Positions 8,650 to 16,957 of a DNA stretch of 64,000 bases are shown here, piece by piece. Source of the DNA: a virus. The notes beneath the pieces are model-generated. The model saw only the letters and a program-made list of their open reading frames with translations. It made no database searches and was not told the DNA's origin. How positions within the stretch are numbered: the stretch's first letter is position 1; the number at the start of each line of letters is the position of its first letter. Position numbers and translations under genes: made by a program. The DNA lies in the IMG/VR virus record IMGVR_UViG_3300042391_000634, positions 271,631-335,630 of that record; one strand, given 5' to 3'.

Positions 8650-10140
8650 ATGAGAACAGTATTGATAGGTTCGGACTTTATGTACGACAAAGATGGTAAT
8701 TTAAAACCAATTGAAATAAATACATCAGTAGGTTGGGATGGTGCCGAAAAAGTAGAAGATGATGTAGATTGTTTAGATTTAACAAATTTATATCAATTTG
8801 TTGAGAATAACAATTTTCAAAATGTACATTATATTGGAAACATTGGTTTTTTTCACAAAACATTAGAAACACACTATAGTGGAAGTTCAGTTACATATGA
8901 ATTTCATAGTGTTAGTGCAACTGCCATTACTATACCATATATCGAAGATACAACCGATGTATTAATTATTAGAAGTGCATATGATACGACCGCATTAGTA
9001 GATGATACATATTGTAGAGATAAAATTGAATTTCTTAAATTAATTAAAGATTCTTCATTTAGTTCTCAATTTGTGTATAAAGATGAAACCAATACATTGG
9101 TTTCAAATATTACATCTATAAATGATAACGGTGAACATCCTAATTTTATACTTAAATCAATATTACCAAATTACGATATATCATTATACCCAAAATATTT
9201 TAAAGTAACGAATCAATCGGAATTAGATACTATTATTGCAAATAATGTTACTACCAATTATTTCTTAATGGAATATTTGTATAATCCAACTAAAATTTGG
9301 GGGGGACATCTGACAGTAATAAGAAGTTTAAATTTATTAGTTCCACCAAATTTAGAATCAATTCAACTTGGACAATATACAAAATTAAATCAAAATATGT
9401 TATTGACAGGTGTAACATATAATCTAACCACATTAGAAGTTGATGCAGATTTTAGATCTAGTTATAGTACACTTCCAATAATAGACAATGTTCCTAAATT
9501 GTTAGATGCAGACATGGTAGAAATGGCGGATGGTTCATTTAAAACTGCGTTGGATTTACAAGTTGGTGATAGTATTAAAACAATTGAAATTCCAAATCCG
9601 GCTGGAACTAGTATAGATAGTTATATATCATCCGAATTTGGTCTTACATATGAAACCTTATTAACTGATACAATATACACAACCAATGTCATTACCAATA
9701 AACAAAAAGTAAACACTTTAACTTTTATACGTGAATTAGTATTTGACGATAATAGTACGTGGGAAGATACATCCGCTTCACGTTATTTGATAGATAGAGC
9801 GGGTGTGGTTATGTTTAAATCTTTATTTGGAATATTTGCAGGAGATGTAGTTTTATTGTTAGATACTACCGATGAGAATATAAATTTTGTAAGAAAAACT
9901 GTTGTATCAAATACTGAATTTAAAAGAGTTTTTTCTGGATGGTTTATTTCAGTTGAGAATGCAAAATTATTCTTAACTAAAACTCCGGGTTCAACTAATA
10001 ACGAATCATTTGTTTCAATTGAACATAATAGAGCTCCTTGTCCTACCTATGCATGTAATAGTGGATGTGGATATTATTGTCCGTCTTGTCCAAAAAATCA
10101 ATCATGTGCACCGGACAATGAGTGTTCACCAATTTGTTAA
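8650..10140 (+). CDS. Hint-domain-containing protein with Cys-rich tail
   Basis: The 496-residue protein has an N-terminal region starting with DGNLKPIEINTSVGWDG, reminiscent of the metal-binding end of ATP-grasp proteins (weak). Near residue 290 comes DADMVEMADGSFKTALDLQVGD, the N-terminal block of Hint/intein domains, and near residue 458 VSIEHN, the matching end block. The position where an intein carries its nucleophilic Cys or Ser is not Cys/Ser here, and no Cys/Ser/Thr follows HN, so splicing is not expected. The last 35 residues hold nine cysteines, suggesting a metal-bound or disulfide-bonded tail. A TATTTATA element precedes it, so I suspect a virion protein. Confidence 0.6.
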   Translation: MRTVLIGSDFMYDKDGNLKPIEINTSVGWDGAEKVEDDVDCLDLTNLYQFVENNNFQNVHYIGNIGFFHKTLETHYSGSSVTYEFHSVSATAITIPYIEDTTDVLIIRSAYDTTALVDDTYCRDKIEFLKLIKDSSFSSQFVYKDETNTLVSNITSINDNGEHPNFILKSILPNYDISLYPKYFKVTNQSELDTIIANNVTTNYFLMEYLYNPTKIWGGHLTVIRSLNLLVPPNLESIQLGQYTKLNQNMLLTGVTYNLTTLEVDADFRSSYSTLPIIDNVPKLLDADMVEMADGSFKTALDLQVGDSIKTIEIPNPAGTSIDSYISSEFGLTYETLLTDTIYTTNVITNKQKVNTLTFIRELVFDDNSTWEDTSASRYLIDRAGVVMFKSLFGIFAGDVVLLLDTTDENINFVRKTVVSNTEFKRVFSGWFISVENAKLFLTKTPGSTNNESFVSIEHNRAPCPTYACNSGCGYYCPSCPKNQSCAPDNECSPIC

Positions 10141-10168
10141 TAATAATTCTTAAATAAAATAAAATAAA

Positions 10169-10258
10169 ATGGCAATCATAATATCAAATACCGATATCAA
10201 TACTTTAAATACCACAATGACAACAATTGGTAGTTTAATAGTAACCGCAAACTCATAA
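10169..10258 (+). CDS. Possible 29-residue peptide
   Basis: Between the Hint-domain gene and the first oxygenase lies a 30-codon frame preceded by a run of AAAAT pentamers that reads directly into its ATG. The product is rich in Thr, Asn and Ile with no recognisable motif. The A-rich leader resembles that of the minus-strand gene at 27722, which favours translation, but the call is weak. Confidence 0.3.
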   Translation: MAIIISNTDINTLNTTMTTIGSLIVTANS

Positions 10259-10290
10259 TGATTTATTAATCATTTAATAATTAGTTATAT

Positions 10291-10821
10291 ATGATACACC
10301 TTATAAAAGGTATATTAACAAAAGAAGAATGTAACATTCTTAAAAACCAGTTTGATATTGATAAACAAATCAATCCATCACTAGATAAATCAAAGGTTAC
10401 AGGTAACACCTATGGGTATGAACCTTCTTATATTTTCAATGAATATTTAGATAAACTTAAATCATCTGTTTTAAAACTTAATTATAAAATAGATGATTTA
10501 AGAAATGTCAATTCATATATCAGAGAATACAAAAATAATGATTTTTTAAAAAAACATAGAGATAGAGACGATATTAGTGTTACTATGTCGATATGTGTAG
10601 AATCAACAATAAATAAAGTTTGGCCATTAAATGCTGAAATTGATGATATAGAATATTCTTTTAACACAAATGTAGGCGATGCTATTGTGTTATTTGATGC
10701 GGATAAAATATATCATTGGAGAGATATTTTAATTTGTAATCAAAATGAAAGAGTAATACAATTCTTTTTACATTGGACACCCATTATACAGATTACCAAA
10801 AAAATAAAAACAATAATATAA
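10291..10821 (+). CDS. 2-oxoglutarate/Fe(II)-dependent oxygenase
   Basis: The 176-residue double-stranded beta-helix enzyme shows the facial triad H89-x-D91 (KKHRDRDD) and H142 (IYHWRD), with R154 as the 2-oxoglutarate anchor. The MIHLIKGILTKEECNIL start is typical of prolyl-4-hydroxylase-like phage oxygenases. Known chemistry: hydroxylation of a C-H bond with decarboxylation of 2-oxoglutarate; target unknown. It is the first of three adjacent oxygenases and ends in KTII, almost the same ending as its neighbours (KTLL, KTLL, KTII). Confidence 0.8.
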   Translation: MIHLIKGILTKEECNILKNQFDIDKQINPSLDKSKVTGNTYGYEPSYIFNEYLDKLKSSVLKLNYKIDDLRNVNSYIREYKNNDFLKKHRDRDDISVTMSICVESTINKVWPLNAEIDDIEYSFNTNVGDAIVLFDADKIYHWRDILICNQNERVIQFFLHWTPIIQITKKIKTII

Positions 10822-11366
10822 TGAATTATAATTTTAAATATTATGGCCAAGTAGATGTATCTAATATCGATAATTTAATTGTAAATACCCAATTAAATTG
10901 GGATGAATACACATATAGACAAACCGATAGATATGGTCAATCCGATACTAAAACAATACCATTATTATGGTCTGAAGATTTTGTTGAAAATATAACTTGG
11001 AAATCTTATGAAATTTTTAAAGATAGTTTAATTGAAATAGAAAATAATTTAATCAATTTATTGGGAGAAGGTAAAATTGAAGTTGCACTATTAATTAATT
11101 TACCAAAAAATAAAAAAATATTACCACACATAGATTCTGGATATGAACATTTTTTTAAAACTAAAAGAATACATATACCAATTACAACAAATGATAAATG
11201 TAACTTTATGGTTGGTGAAGAAATTGTACAAATGAAACTAGGTGAAATATGGGAAATTGATAATGCAAATAAAGTACATGGTGTTAATAATGATGGGAAT
11301 ACTGATAGAATTCATTTATTAATAGACTATCAAATTTCTGACAAAAAAATAAAAACATTATTATAA
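10821..11366 (+). CDS. Aspartyl/asparaginyl beta-hydroxylase-like oxygenase
   Basis: The frame is open upstream to 10773, but the ATG at 10821 overlaps the preceding TAA (TAATG) and begins the conserved protein of 181 residues. Motifs are LPHIDSGY (H103, D105), a KRIHIPI segment with R117, and a VHGVNN segment with H153 followed by R163. This spacing matches the Asp/Asn hydroxylase (PF05118) family, which modifies side chains of proteins or lipids. The substrate is unknown. The ending is KTLL. Confidence 0.75.
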   Translation: MNYNFKYYGQVDVSNIDNLIVNTQLNWDEYTYRQTDRYGQSDTKTIPLLWSEDFVENITWKSYEIFKDSLIEIENNLINLLGEGKIEVALLINLPKNKKILPHIDSGYEHFFKTKRIHIPITTNDKCNFMVGEEIVQMKLGEIWEIDNANKVHGVNNDGNTDRIHLLIDYQISDKKIKTLL

Positions 11367-11379
11367 ACAAAAATAAATT

Positions 11380-11961
11380 ATGGCATTTACATATACAATA
11401 GTTCCTGAATTTTTAACAAAAGAAGAATGTAATATAATATTAAATTTTTCATTAAAAGAATTAAAATTAGAACCATCTCAAATTGTTACTCATTATATGG
11501 GTGGTAATGTTGATACCGATATAAGGAAGTCAAATCAAGTATTTTTTCCATATTATAAAGAATTTCCATTTTTATTAGAAAAAATGAGTAAATTGTTAAA
11601 TAAACATATTGACGTTAAAGGATTTGATTTGGATTATGAACATAGTCAATTTCAATTTACAGAGTATAATTCAGGTGACCATTTTGGTTGGCATAGAGAT
11701 GTAATTGGTGAAAAAATTACAAATTATGATAGATATTGTTCGTTAGTGATACAATTAAATGATGAATATGAAGAAGGTGATTTACAAATAAAAGATATAG
11801 AAGATAAAACATTAACAGTTGAAAAAGGTGTTGGCAATTTAATATTATTTTTATCTAATATTGAACATAGAGTAGTGCCAGTAAAAAGTGGAGTTAGATA
11901 CACATTAGTTAATTGGGTAAAATTAATGGAAAAAAAAGATTATAAAAAAACATTATTATGA
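11380..11961 (+). CDS. 2-oxoglutarate/Fe(II) oxygenase, prolyl-hydroxylase type
   Basis: This 193-residue protein has the prolyl-4-hydroxylase pattern: FTEYNSGDHFGWHRD with H105 and D107, then EEGDLQI, then NIEHRVVPV with H163, and R173 in GVRYTLVNW. All residues for Fe(II) and 2-oxoglutarate are present. It is the most canonical of the cluster. The tail fibre's collagen-like repeats contain almost no proline or lysine, so collagen-type hydroxylation of that fibre is unlikely. It ends in KTLL. Confidence 0.82.
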   Translation: MAFTYTIVPEFLTKEECNIILNFSLKELKLEPSQIVTHYMGGNVDTDIRKSNQVFFPYYKEFPFLLEKMSKLLNKHIDVKGFDLDYEHSQFQFTEYNSGDHFGWHRDVIGEKITNYDRYCSLVIQLNDEYEEGDLQIKDIEDKTLTVEKGVGNLILFLSNIEHRVVPVKSGVRYTLVNWVKLMEKKDYKKTLL

Positions 11962-11962
11962 T

Positions 11963-12274
11963 ATGAAATTAGATTTTAAAGAAATATTCACAGCTTGGTA
12001 TAATGTTGTAAATCATACTCCTGAACAAAGGGAGTTGGCAGATAAAAGATTTGCAATATGTTTAGAATGTCCATCTAAAAAAGAAATATTAGAAGGTAAA
12101 GAATGGTCTTTAAAATGTGGAGAATGTGGTTGCCCATTAAAGGCGAAAGTTTATACAAAAAAAACATATAACAATAAAGATGGTTCATGTCCACTTAATA
12201 AATGGAAAGAAATTGAAATAGAATATATAAGTAATGTCAAAACCAATTATAAAACCAAAAAAACAATTATATAA
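11963..12274 (+). CDS. Zinc-ribbon protein
   Basis: The 103-residue product has paired cysteines (CLECPS; CGECGCPL) and a final CPLNKW, enough for one or two zinc sites. An acidic/basic helical N-terminus with EIFTAWYNVV precedes them. Such small cysteine proteins occur in marine phage genomes, but I cannot name a function. It is tightly packed between an oxygenase and a sulfotransferase-like gene and ends in KKTII, like the oxygenases before it. Confidence 0.6.
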   Translation: MKLDFKEIFTAWYNVVNHTPEQRELADKRFAICLECPSKKEILEGKEWSLKCGECGCPLKAKVYTKKTYNNKDGSCPLNKWKEIEIEYISNVKTNYKTKKTII

Positions 12275-12276
12275 CA

Positions 12277-12966
12277 ATGTCGTACTTAATAAACGATAAT
12301 CTTATATGGATAATTACACCCAAATGTGCTAGCAATTCAATAGAAACAGCCCTATTAAATTCAAATTTAAAGTTAAAAACGTATAACGATACGTTAGATC
12401 CAAAATCACATATACATATACCTTTAAATGATTCATTAAATTATTTTGGTAATAAAGAAACTGTATGCATTACCAGAGATTGGTTTGGAAAATGGTTAAG
12501 TGCATTGAATTTTATTTGGGACATAATTGAATTTTATTGGGGGTTTACACCTATTTGTAAATGGGAAGATATTGATAATGATTTCATATATAATACATTC
12601 GATACGGAATTTTTGAATCATTTACATTGGATAAATGATGAGGGATATGAAAAATGTATAATTAAATTATTAAAAATTAATCAGGACGAAATTAATAACA
12701 TACCAAAAAATTTACCACCAGTAGTTATGGTTTTAATTTCTGAAAAATACTATAAAAGTAATCAAAAATGTACGTATGAATTTGATATTAAAGAGTTAGA
12801 TAAATTTGTTAAATTTATTGAAGATAGGTTTGGTGAAAAAATACAATTAGATAATTTAAACACATCGACGAAAAGACCAAATAAAATAATAATAAACGAT
12901 GAGTTAAAATCTTTTGTTTGGGAAAAATTTGAAAAACCATTTGAAAAACGAAATCAATTAATTTAA
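12277..12966 (+). CDS. Sulfotransferase-like protein
   Basis: The 229-residue protein begins with a strand-loop WIITPKCASNSIETALL, matching the 5'-phosphosulfate-binding loop of sulfotransferases, and later has CITRDWFGKWLSALNFI, matching the 3'-phosphate-binding Arg/Ser motif. Known chemistry: transfer of a sulfo group from PAPS onto a hydroxyl. Together with the APS-kinase-like gene at 7585 it suggests sulfation of a glycan. The match is by motif only. It ends in NQLI. Confidence 0.6.
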   Translation: MSYLINDNLIWIITPKCASNSIETALLNSNLKLKTYNDTLDPKSHIHIPLNDSLNYFGNKETVCITRDWFGKWLSALNFIWDIIEFYWGFTPICKWEDIDNDFIYNTFDTEFLNHLHWINDEGYEKCIIKLLKINQDEINNIPKNLPPVVMVLISEKYYKSNQKCTYEFDIKELDKFVKFIEDRFGEKIQLDNLNTSTKRPNKIIINDELKSFVWEKFEKPFEKRNQLI

Positions 12967-12967
12967 T

Positions 12968-13636
12968 ATGGCAACTCTTTGGACATTTGGAGATTCGTTT
13001 ACTGCAGGTGATGGTTGTGTGCAAAATATAGCAATTAGGGATGGTGATTTTAAATATTATAATGAATATAAACAATCGGATAGTGATATATGGTCAAATA
13101 TATTAAGTAAAACTATTGGATTTGAAGTAAAAAATATGGGAAAAAGTGGAGCAAGTAATGATTATATTTTAGATTCTATTATTGACAATTTTGATATGAT
13201 AGAACCAAATGATGTGGTTATAATTGAAAAAACATTTTACCAAAGATTTGATATTCCTAAATCTGGTGGTGATATATTCCAAACAATTTATGCTGAGGGC
13301 ATCTACCAACTTTCTATTGATTTAAAAATGAACAGATACTTTTGTGAAGATAAATTAGAAAGTGAAACAATATTAAATTATGGTGTTTTATTTGCTGGTC
13401 ATAAATTATTTAAACAAAGACACGATAAACGATTTAAATTTATAAAAACCCAATTGAATAACAAAGGAAACAAAATATTAATGTGGGACGTATTGGATGT
13501 TTTAAATGGTAAATTTGAAACAATATCGGAACATACAAAAGGTAAAATAAAAGATTATCATTTTAGTTTTAATGGTCACAAAACATTTAGTGAACTTTTA
13601 TTTAAAAAATTATACACCAAACCCGAATTAATTTAA
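12968..13636 (+). CDS. SGNH/GDSL-like hydrolase
   Basis: Blocks seen in this 222-residue protein are WTFGDSFTAGDG (nucleophile Ser), GKSGASNDY (Gly/Asn) and DYHFSFNGHK (Asp and His). It starts one base after the sulfotransferase-like stop and is followed by the radical SAM gene with no gap. The ending is PELI. Role presumably acyl removal or transfer on the same acceptor that its neighbours modify; this is inference. Confidence 0.72.
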   Translation: MATLWTFGDSFTAGDGCVQNIAIRDGDFKYYNEYKQSDSDIWSNILSKTIGFEVKNMGKSGASNDYILDSIIDNFDMIEPNDVVIIEKTFYQRFDIPKSGGDIFQTIYAEGIYQLSIDLKMNRYFCEDKLESETILNYGVLFAGHKLFKQRHDKRFKFIKTQLNNKGNKILMWDVLDVLNGKFETISEHTKGKIKDYHFSFNGHKTFSELLFKKLYTKPELI

Positions 13637-14689
13637 ATGAACAATCAAGTTGAGTTAAAGAATTATTTTTGTAGTGTACCATTTACATCATTAGAAATAC
13701 ATAATAATGTTTGTTTTGTTTGTTGTCCATCTTGGTTACCAAACAAAGTGGAACTTAGTGAAATTCCTTTAAAAGATGTTTACAATAGTGAACCAATTAT
13801 AGATATTAGAAATTCTATTTTAGACGGTTCGTTTAAATATTGTAGTAAAGAGCTTTGTCCTTATTTAAGTAAATTAGTAAACTTTGGAGTAACATCAGGA
13901 CCCGTTACATTAAAATCACATTCAAATATTAATAGCCCTATTATAGAAAATAATACACCGAATGATTTAATAATGAATTTTGACAGGACTTGTAATTACA
14001 AATGTCCATCATGTAGAGTAGATTTAATTGTTGAAAATAGTGAAGGAATACAAAGAGTTGAAAAAACAATTGAAGATATTGACACATATTATTCAAAATA
14101 TGTAAAAACTTTGTATATAACAGGATCAGGCGACCCATTTGTTTCAGTTGGATTTAGAAATTATCTAAGAAATTTTAATCCTAAAAAATACCCAAATTTA
14201 TCATCAATACATTTTCACACCAACGCATCTATGTGGAATAAAGAAATGTGGGATAGTATGCCAAATGTACATAAATATGTTCATACGTGTGAAATTAGTA
14301 TAGATGCCGGCACCAAAGATACTTACGAAAATAAAACGAGATTAGGTGGTAATTGGGAAAACTTATTAAATAATTTAAAATTTATTAGCACTTTACCACA
14401 TATGAATGTAAAAACGTCATTTGTTGTTCAAGATACAAATTATACTGAAATGGAAACCTTTTATAATTTAATGTATTCTATATTTGGCAAAAGAGTAAAT
14501 GTATTTTTTGGTAAGATAACTAATTGGGGAACATTTTCTGACGGTGAATTTAAATTAAAACAGGTATGGGATACCGAACATCCAGAACACATGTTATTTA
14601 AAAAAGAATTTAATAAAATATGGAAAAATCAAAACCTTTTTCATAACTTATATGAATTCATAGACAATACACATACATCGTTGATATGA
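13637..14689 (+). CDS. Radical SAM enzyme
   Basis: The 350-residue protein holds the radical SAM cluster motif CNYKCPSC (C119, C123, C126) that binds a [4Fe-4S] cluster, followed by YITGSGDPF, the glycine-rich SAM motif, and EISIDAG. The N-terminus has further cysteines (FCSVPF, CFVCCPSW, YCSKELCP), arranged as if for a second cluster, which in related maturases is at the C-terminus. Known family: it makes a 5'-deoxyadenosyl radical to modify peptides or sugars. It ends in TSLI. The phage also encodes IscU, IscA and a ferredoxin, which could support it. Confidence 0.8.
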   Translation: MNNQVELKNYFCSVPFTSLEIHNNVCFVCCPSWLPNKVELSEIPLKDVYNSEPIIDIRNSILDGSFKYCSKELCPYLSKLVNFGVTSGPVTLKSHSNINSPIIENNTPNDLIMNFDRTCNYKCPSCRVDLIVENSEGIQRVEKTIEDIDTYYSKYVKTLYITGSGDPFVSVGFRNYLRNFNPKKYPNLSSIHFHTNASMWNKEMWDSMPNVHKYVHTCEISIDAGTKDTYENKTRLGGNWENLLNNLKFISTLPHMNVKTSFVVQDTNYTEMETFYNLMYSIFGKRVNVFFGKITNWGTFSDGEFKLKQVWDTEHPEHMLFKKEFNKIWKNQNLFHNLYEFIDNTHTSLI

Positions 14690-14706
14690 TAGTGAAATAA
14701 AAAATA

Positions 14707-15837
14707 ATGGAAGATAATATTTTAAATAAAAAAATAAATATAAATTTTATAGACGGACCTTTTGTTAAAATAATAGAAGATACTACATTACATTATAAAA
14801 TTGAATTTATTGATAGAGATGACAATAAAATTATTTTTGAAATAGATTTAATAAGTAATAAATGGGCCAAATGTTCAAAAAAATACTTTGTAAATTGGTT
14901 AATTAAAATAAAAGGTATTGATAATGATTTTTATTATGAACATACTTTTGATTTAAACAAAAAAAGAGTTTTTGTTTTTTTAGAATCACACTTACTTGGA
15001 GATACCTTAGCTTGGATTGATCAAGTCGATAGATTTAGAATAAAAAATAAATGTGAGGTGATATGTGCAACATCCCATAATAATATCTTCAAAGAACAAT
15101 ACCCCAATATTCAATTTACATCACCTACTTTACCTAAATCAAATGAGTCTGATTTTTATGCACTATATCGATTAGGGGTTTGGCGTATTAATGATGTAAT
15201 CGATATGGATAGACATAAAATTGATCCAAGAAAATTACCATTAATACAAGTTGGTTCTGATATTTTAGGAATTAATTATAAAGAAACAAAACCAAAATTA
15301 GCAAACTTAGGTAAAACAAAACAAAAACTAGTTACAATAGGATTTCACGGTGGAGGACAATTTAAATATTGGAATAACCCGACAGGATGGCAAGAAGTTG
15401 TGAATTTTTTAAATTTAGAAGGATATGAGGTTAGATTATTATCAAATGAAGAAGATGGTTATATGGGTAATCGGCCACCAAATGGTATAACTAAACAACC
15501 AAATGGACCATTAAGTGAAATAATTAAAGTTTTACAAGAATCTGTTTTATTTATCGGTATTAGTAGTGGTTTAAGTTGGTTATCTTGGGCGGCTGGAACA
15601 CCAACAATAATAATATCGGGATTTACAGATATTCATTTAGAACCAATAAATGGAATAACAAGAATCATTAATAAAGATGTATGTAATAGTTGTTGGTCTA
15701 AATATGAATTTAAACCTCATAATTGGTATTGGTGTCCTGTTTATGCCGGTACTGAAAATAGATTTGAGTGTTCTAAATCAATAACTGGTGAAGTGGTAAT
15801 TAAAAAAGTAAAAAATTTAATTAATAATTTATCATGA
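14707..15837 (+). CDS. TibC-like autotransporter O-heptosyltransferase
   Basis: This 376-residue GT9-related protein has the family's N-terminal beta segment (INFIDGPFVKII), the NKWAKCSKKYFVNWLIKI stretch, then ESHLLGDTLAWI, FHGGGQFKYWNNP and a GISSGLSWLSWA donor-site motif. Near the C-terminus four cysteines appear as CNSCW, WCP and FECS, the pattern of the iron-binding finger known in TibC. Known family: TibC/BAHT enzymes attach heptose to serines of repeat-rich autotransporters. A second copy forms the C-terminal half of the gene at 20352. The likely acceptor here is a Ser-rich phage protein, by inference. Confidence 0.8.
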   Translation: MEDNILNKKININFIDGPFVKIIEDTTLHYKIEFIDRDDNKIIFEIDLISNKWAKCSKKYFVNWLIKIKGIDNDFYYEHTFDLNKKRVFVFLESHLLGDTLAWIDQVDRFRIKNKCEVICATSHNNIFKEQYPNIQFTSPTLPKSNESDFYALYRLGVWRINDVIDMDRHKIDPRKLPLIQVGSDILGINYKETKPKLANLGKTKQKLVTIGFHGGGQFKYWNNPTGWQEVVNFLNLEGYEVRLLSNEEDGYMGNRPPNGITKQPNGPLSEIIKVLQESVLFIGISSGLSWLSWAAGTPTIIISGFTDIHLEPINGITRIINKDVCNSCWSKYEFKPHNWYWCPVYAGTENRFECSKSITGEVVIKKVKNLINNLS

Positions 15838-16127
15838 TTTTAAAAGAAAAAATATTATTTAGTAAAGAGGAGTGTCAATCCATTATTTTTTATGGGGGCA
15901 ATAATATTACAAATTGGGATATTAAAGATAGAAAATATCATTCACAGCCAATTACATATTCGTTGGGAAACAAATGGTTATTTGATAAACTTAAAAAATT
16001 TTTTGAAGAACAACTAAACGCTCAAATAAAAAAAAATAAAGAAGTTATTCATTTTCATAAATTTGTAAAAGGTGATTGGTTTTTAGAAAACGAACATATA
16101 AAAATAGAAACAAATAAATTAATATGA
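15834..16127 (+). CDS. Truncated 2OG-oxygenase-like protein
   Basis: The 97-residue product begins like the prolyl-hydroxylase-type oxygenases (ILFSKEECQSIIF) and reaches the HFHKFVKGDWF strand, where the Fe-binding HxD motif would follow, but it stops before that motif and the distal histidine. I see no continuation in any frame; a complete SGNH gene starts at the overlapping ATGA. It is therefore catalytically incomplete, possibly a degenerated copy. It still ends in NKLI, the ending carried by intact neighbours. Confidence 0.5.
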   Translation: MILKEKILFSKEECQSIIFYGGNNITNWDIKDRKYHSQPITYSLGNKWLFDKLKKFFEEQLNAQIKKNKEVIHFHKFVKGDWFLENEHIKIETNKLI

Positions 16128-16927
16128 AACCATTAAAATATTGGAAAAATGACACATTTGAAATATCATCATATCAATATAAATTGGAAGATAGGGTAAA
16201 TAAAAAATATCCCACATCTGGTTCGGATAATAGTGGTAAATGTCTTTATACTTACAATGAACTTGGTTTTAGAGGTGATAGTATTAAGAAACAAGGGTTT
16301 AAAGTAATGTCATTAGGTTGTTCAGTTACCGAAGGTGTTGGTGTAAATGACAATCAAACGTGGTCATCACAATTTGTAAATTTATTAACTAATGGGGTTG
16401 ATATGAATTTTGGTACAGGAGGTAGAAGTAATGACTTTATTTCGAGATGCTTATTATCATATTATGATATCATAAAACCAGATTTAGTTTTAGTTATGTA
16501 TACTTCACCAACTAGAAGAGAATATTATACCGAAAATAATGGAGTTGAACCATTTGTGGTTGGTAGTAAATGGGGTTGGTATGAACACCAAGAAGATGGT
16601 AGAAAGGCACATAAAATGTTATTTGAATTACAAAATGATAATGAAGATTTTATCAATTGGTATAAAAATCATTTATTAATTAAATATTTTTTAGAGTCTA
16701 AAGGTTGTAATTGGTTATGGAATGGTTGGTTTGACATACCAAAAGAATATGAAGAATTTAATAGATTTGATGGTGGTTATGAAAGATTTTTAGATTTAGG
16801 TGTAGATAATGGGCATCCAGGTCCAAACCACAATAAAACCTATGCACACAAACTACATGATTTTATAACAAAAAATTTCCCAAACTACATAAATAATTTA
16901 CCGAAAAATAAGCAAAATTTGATTTGA
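16124..16927 (+). CDS. SGNH-like hydrolase with N-terminal extension
   Basis: The 267-residue protein has about 55 residues before the catalytic domain, including NELGFRGD, a segment common just ahead of SGNH domains in exopolysaccharide enzymes. The blocks are SLGCSVTEGVG (Ser), GGRSNDFI (Gly/Asn) and DNGHPGPNHNK (His). The ATG overlaps the truncated oxygenase stop. It ends in QNLI and is followed by a 30-base gap with an AT-rich element before the long fusion gene. Confidence 0.7.
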   Translation: MKPLKYWKNDTFEISSYQYKLEDRVNKKYPTSGSDNSGKCLYTYNELGFRGDSIKKQGFKVMSLGCSVTEGVGVNDNQTWSSQFVNLLTNGVDMNFGTGGRSNDFISRCLLSYYDIIKPDLVLVMYTSPTRREYYTENNGVEPFVVGSKWGWYEHQEDGRKAHKMLFELQNDNEDFINWYKNHLLIKYFLESKGCNWLWNGWFDIPKEYEEFNRFDGGYERFLDLGVDNGHPGPNHNKTYAHKLHDFITKNFPNYINNLPKNKQNLI

Positions 16928-16936
16928 TTTTCAATT

Positions 16937-16955
16937 TATTTTCATTATATTATAC
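16937..16955 (+). promoter_or_regulatory. AT-rich promoter-like element (TTTTCATTATATTATA)
   Basis: A T-rich stretch runs into TATATTATA a few bases before the ATG at 16958. Similar TTTTC-(A/T)-TATATTATA strings precede the genes at 24905 and 63650, and looser versions precede 52677 and 58981. This suggests a second promoter class distinct from TATTTATA. No experimental support. Confidence 0.3.
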
Positions 16956-16957
16956 CA

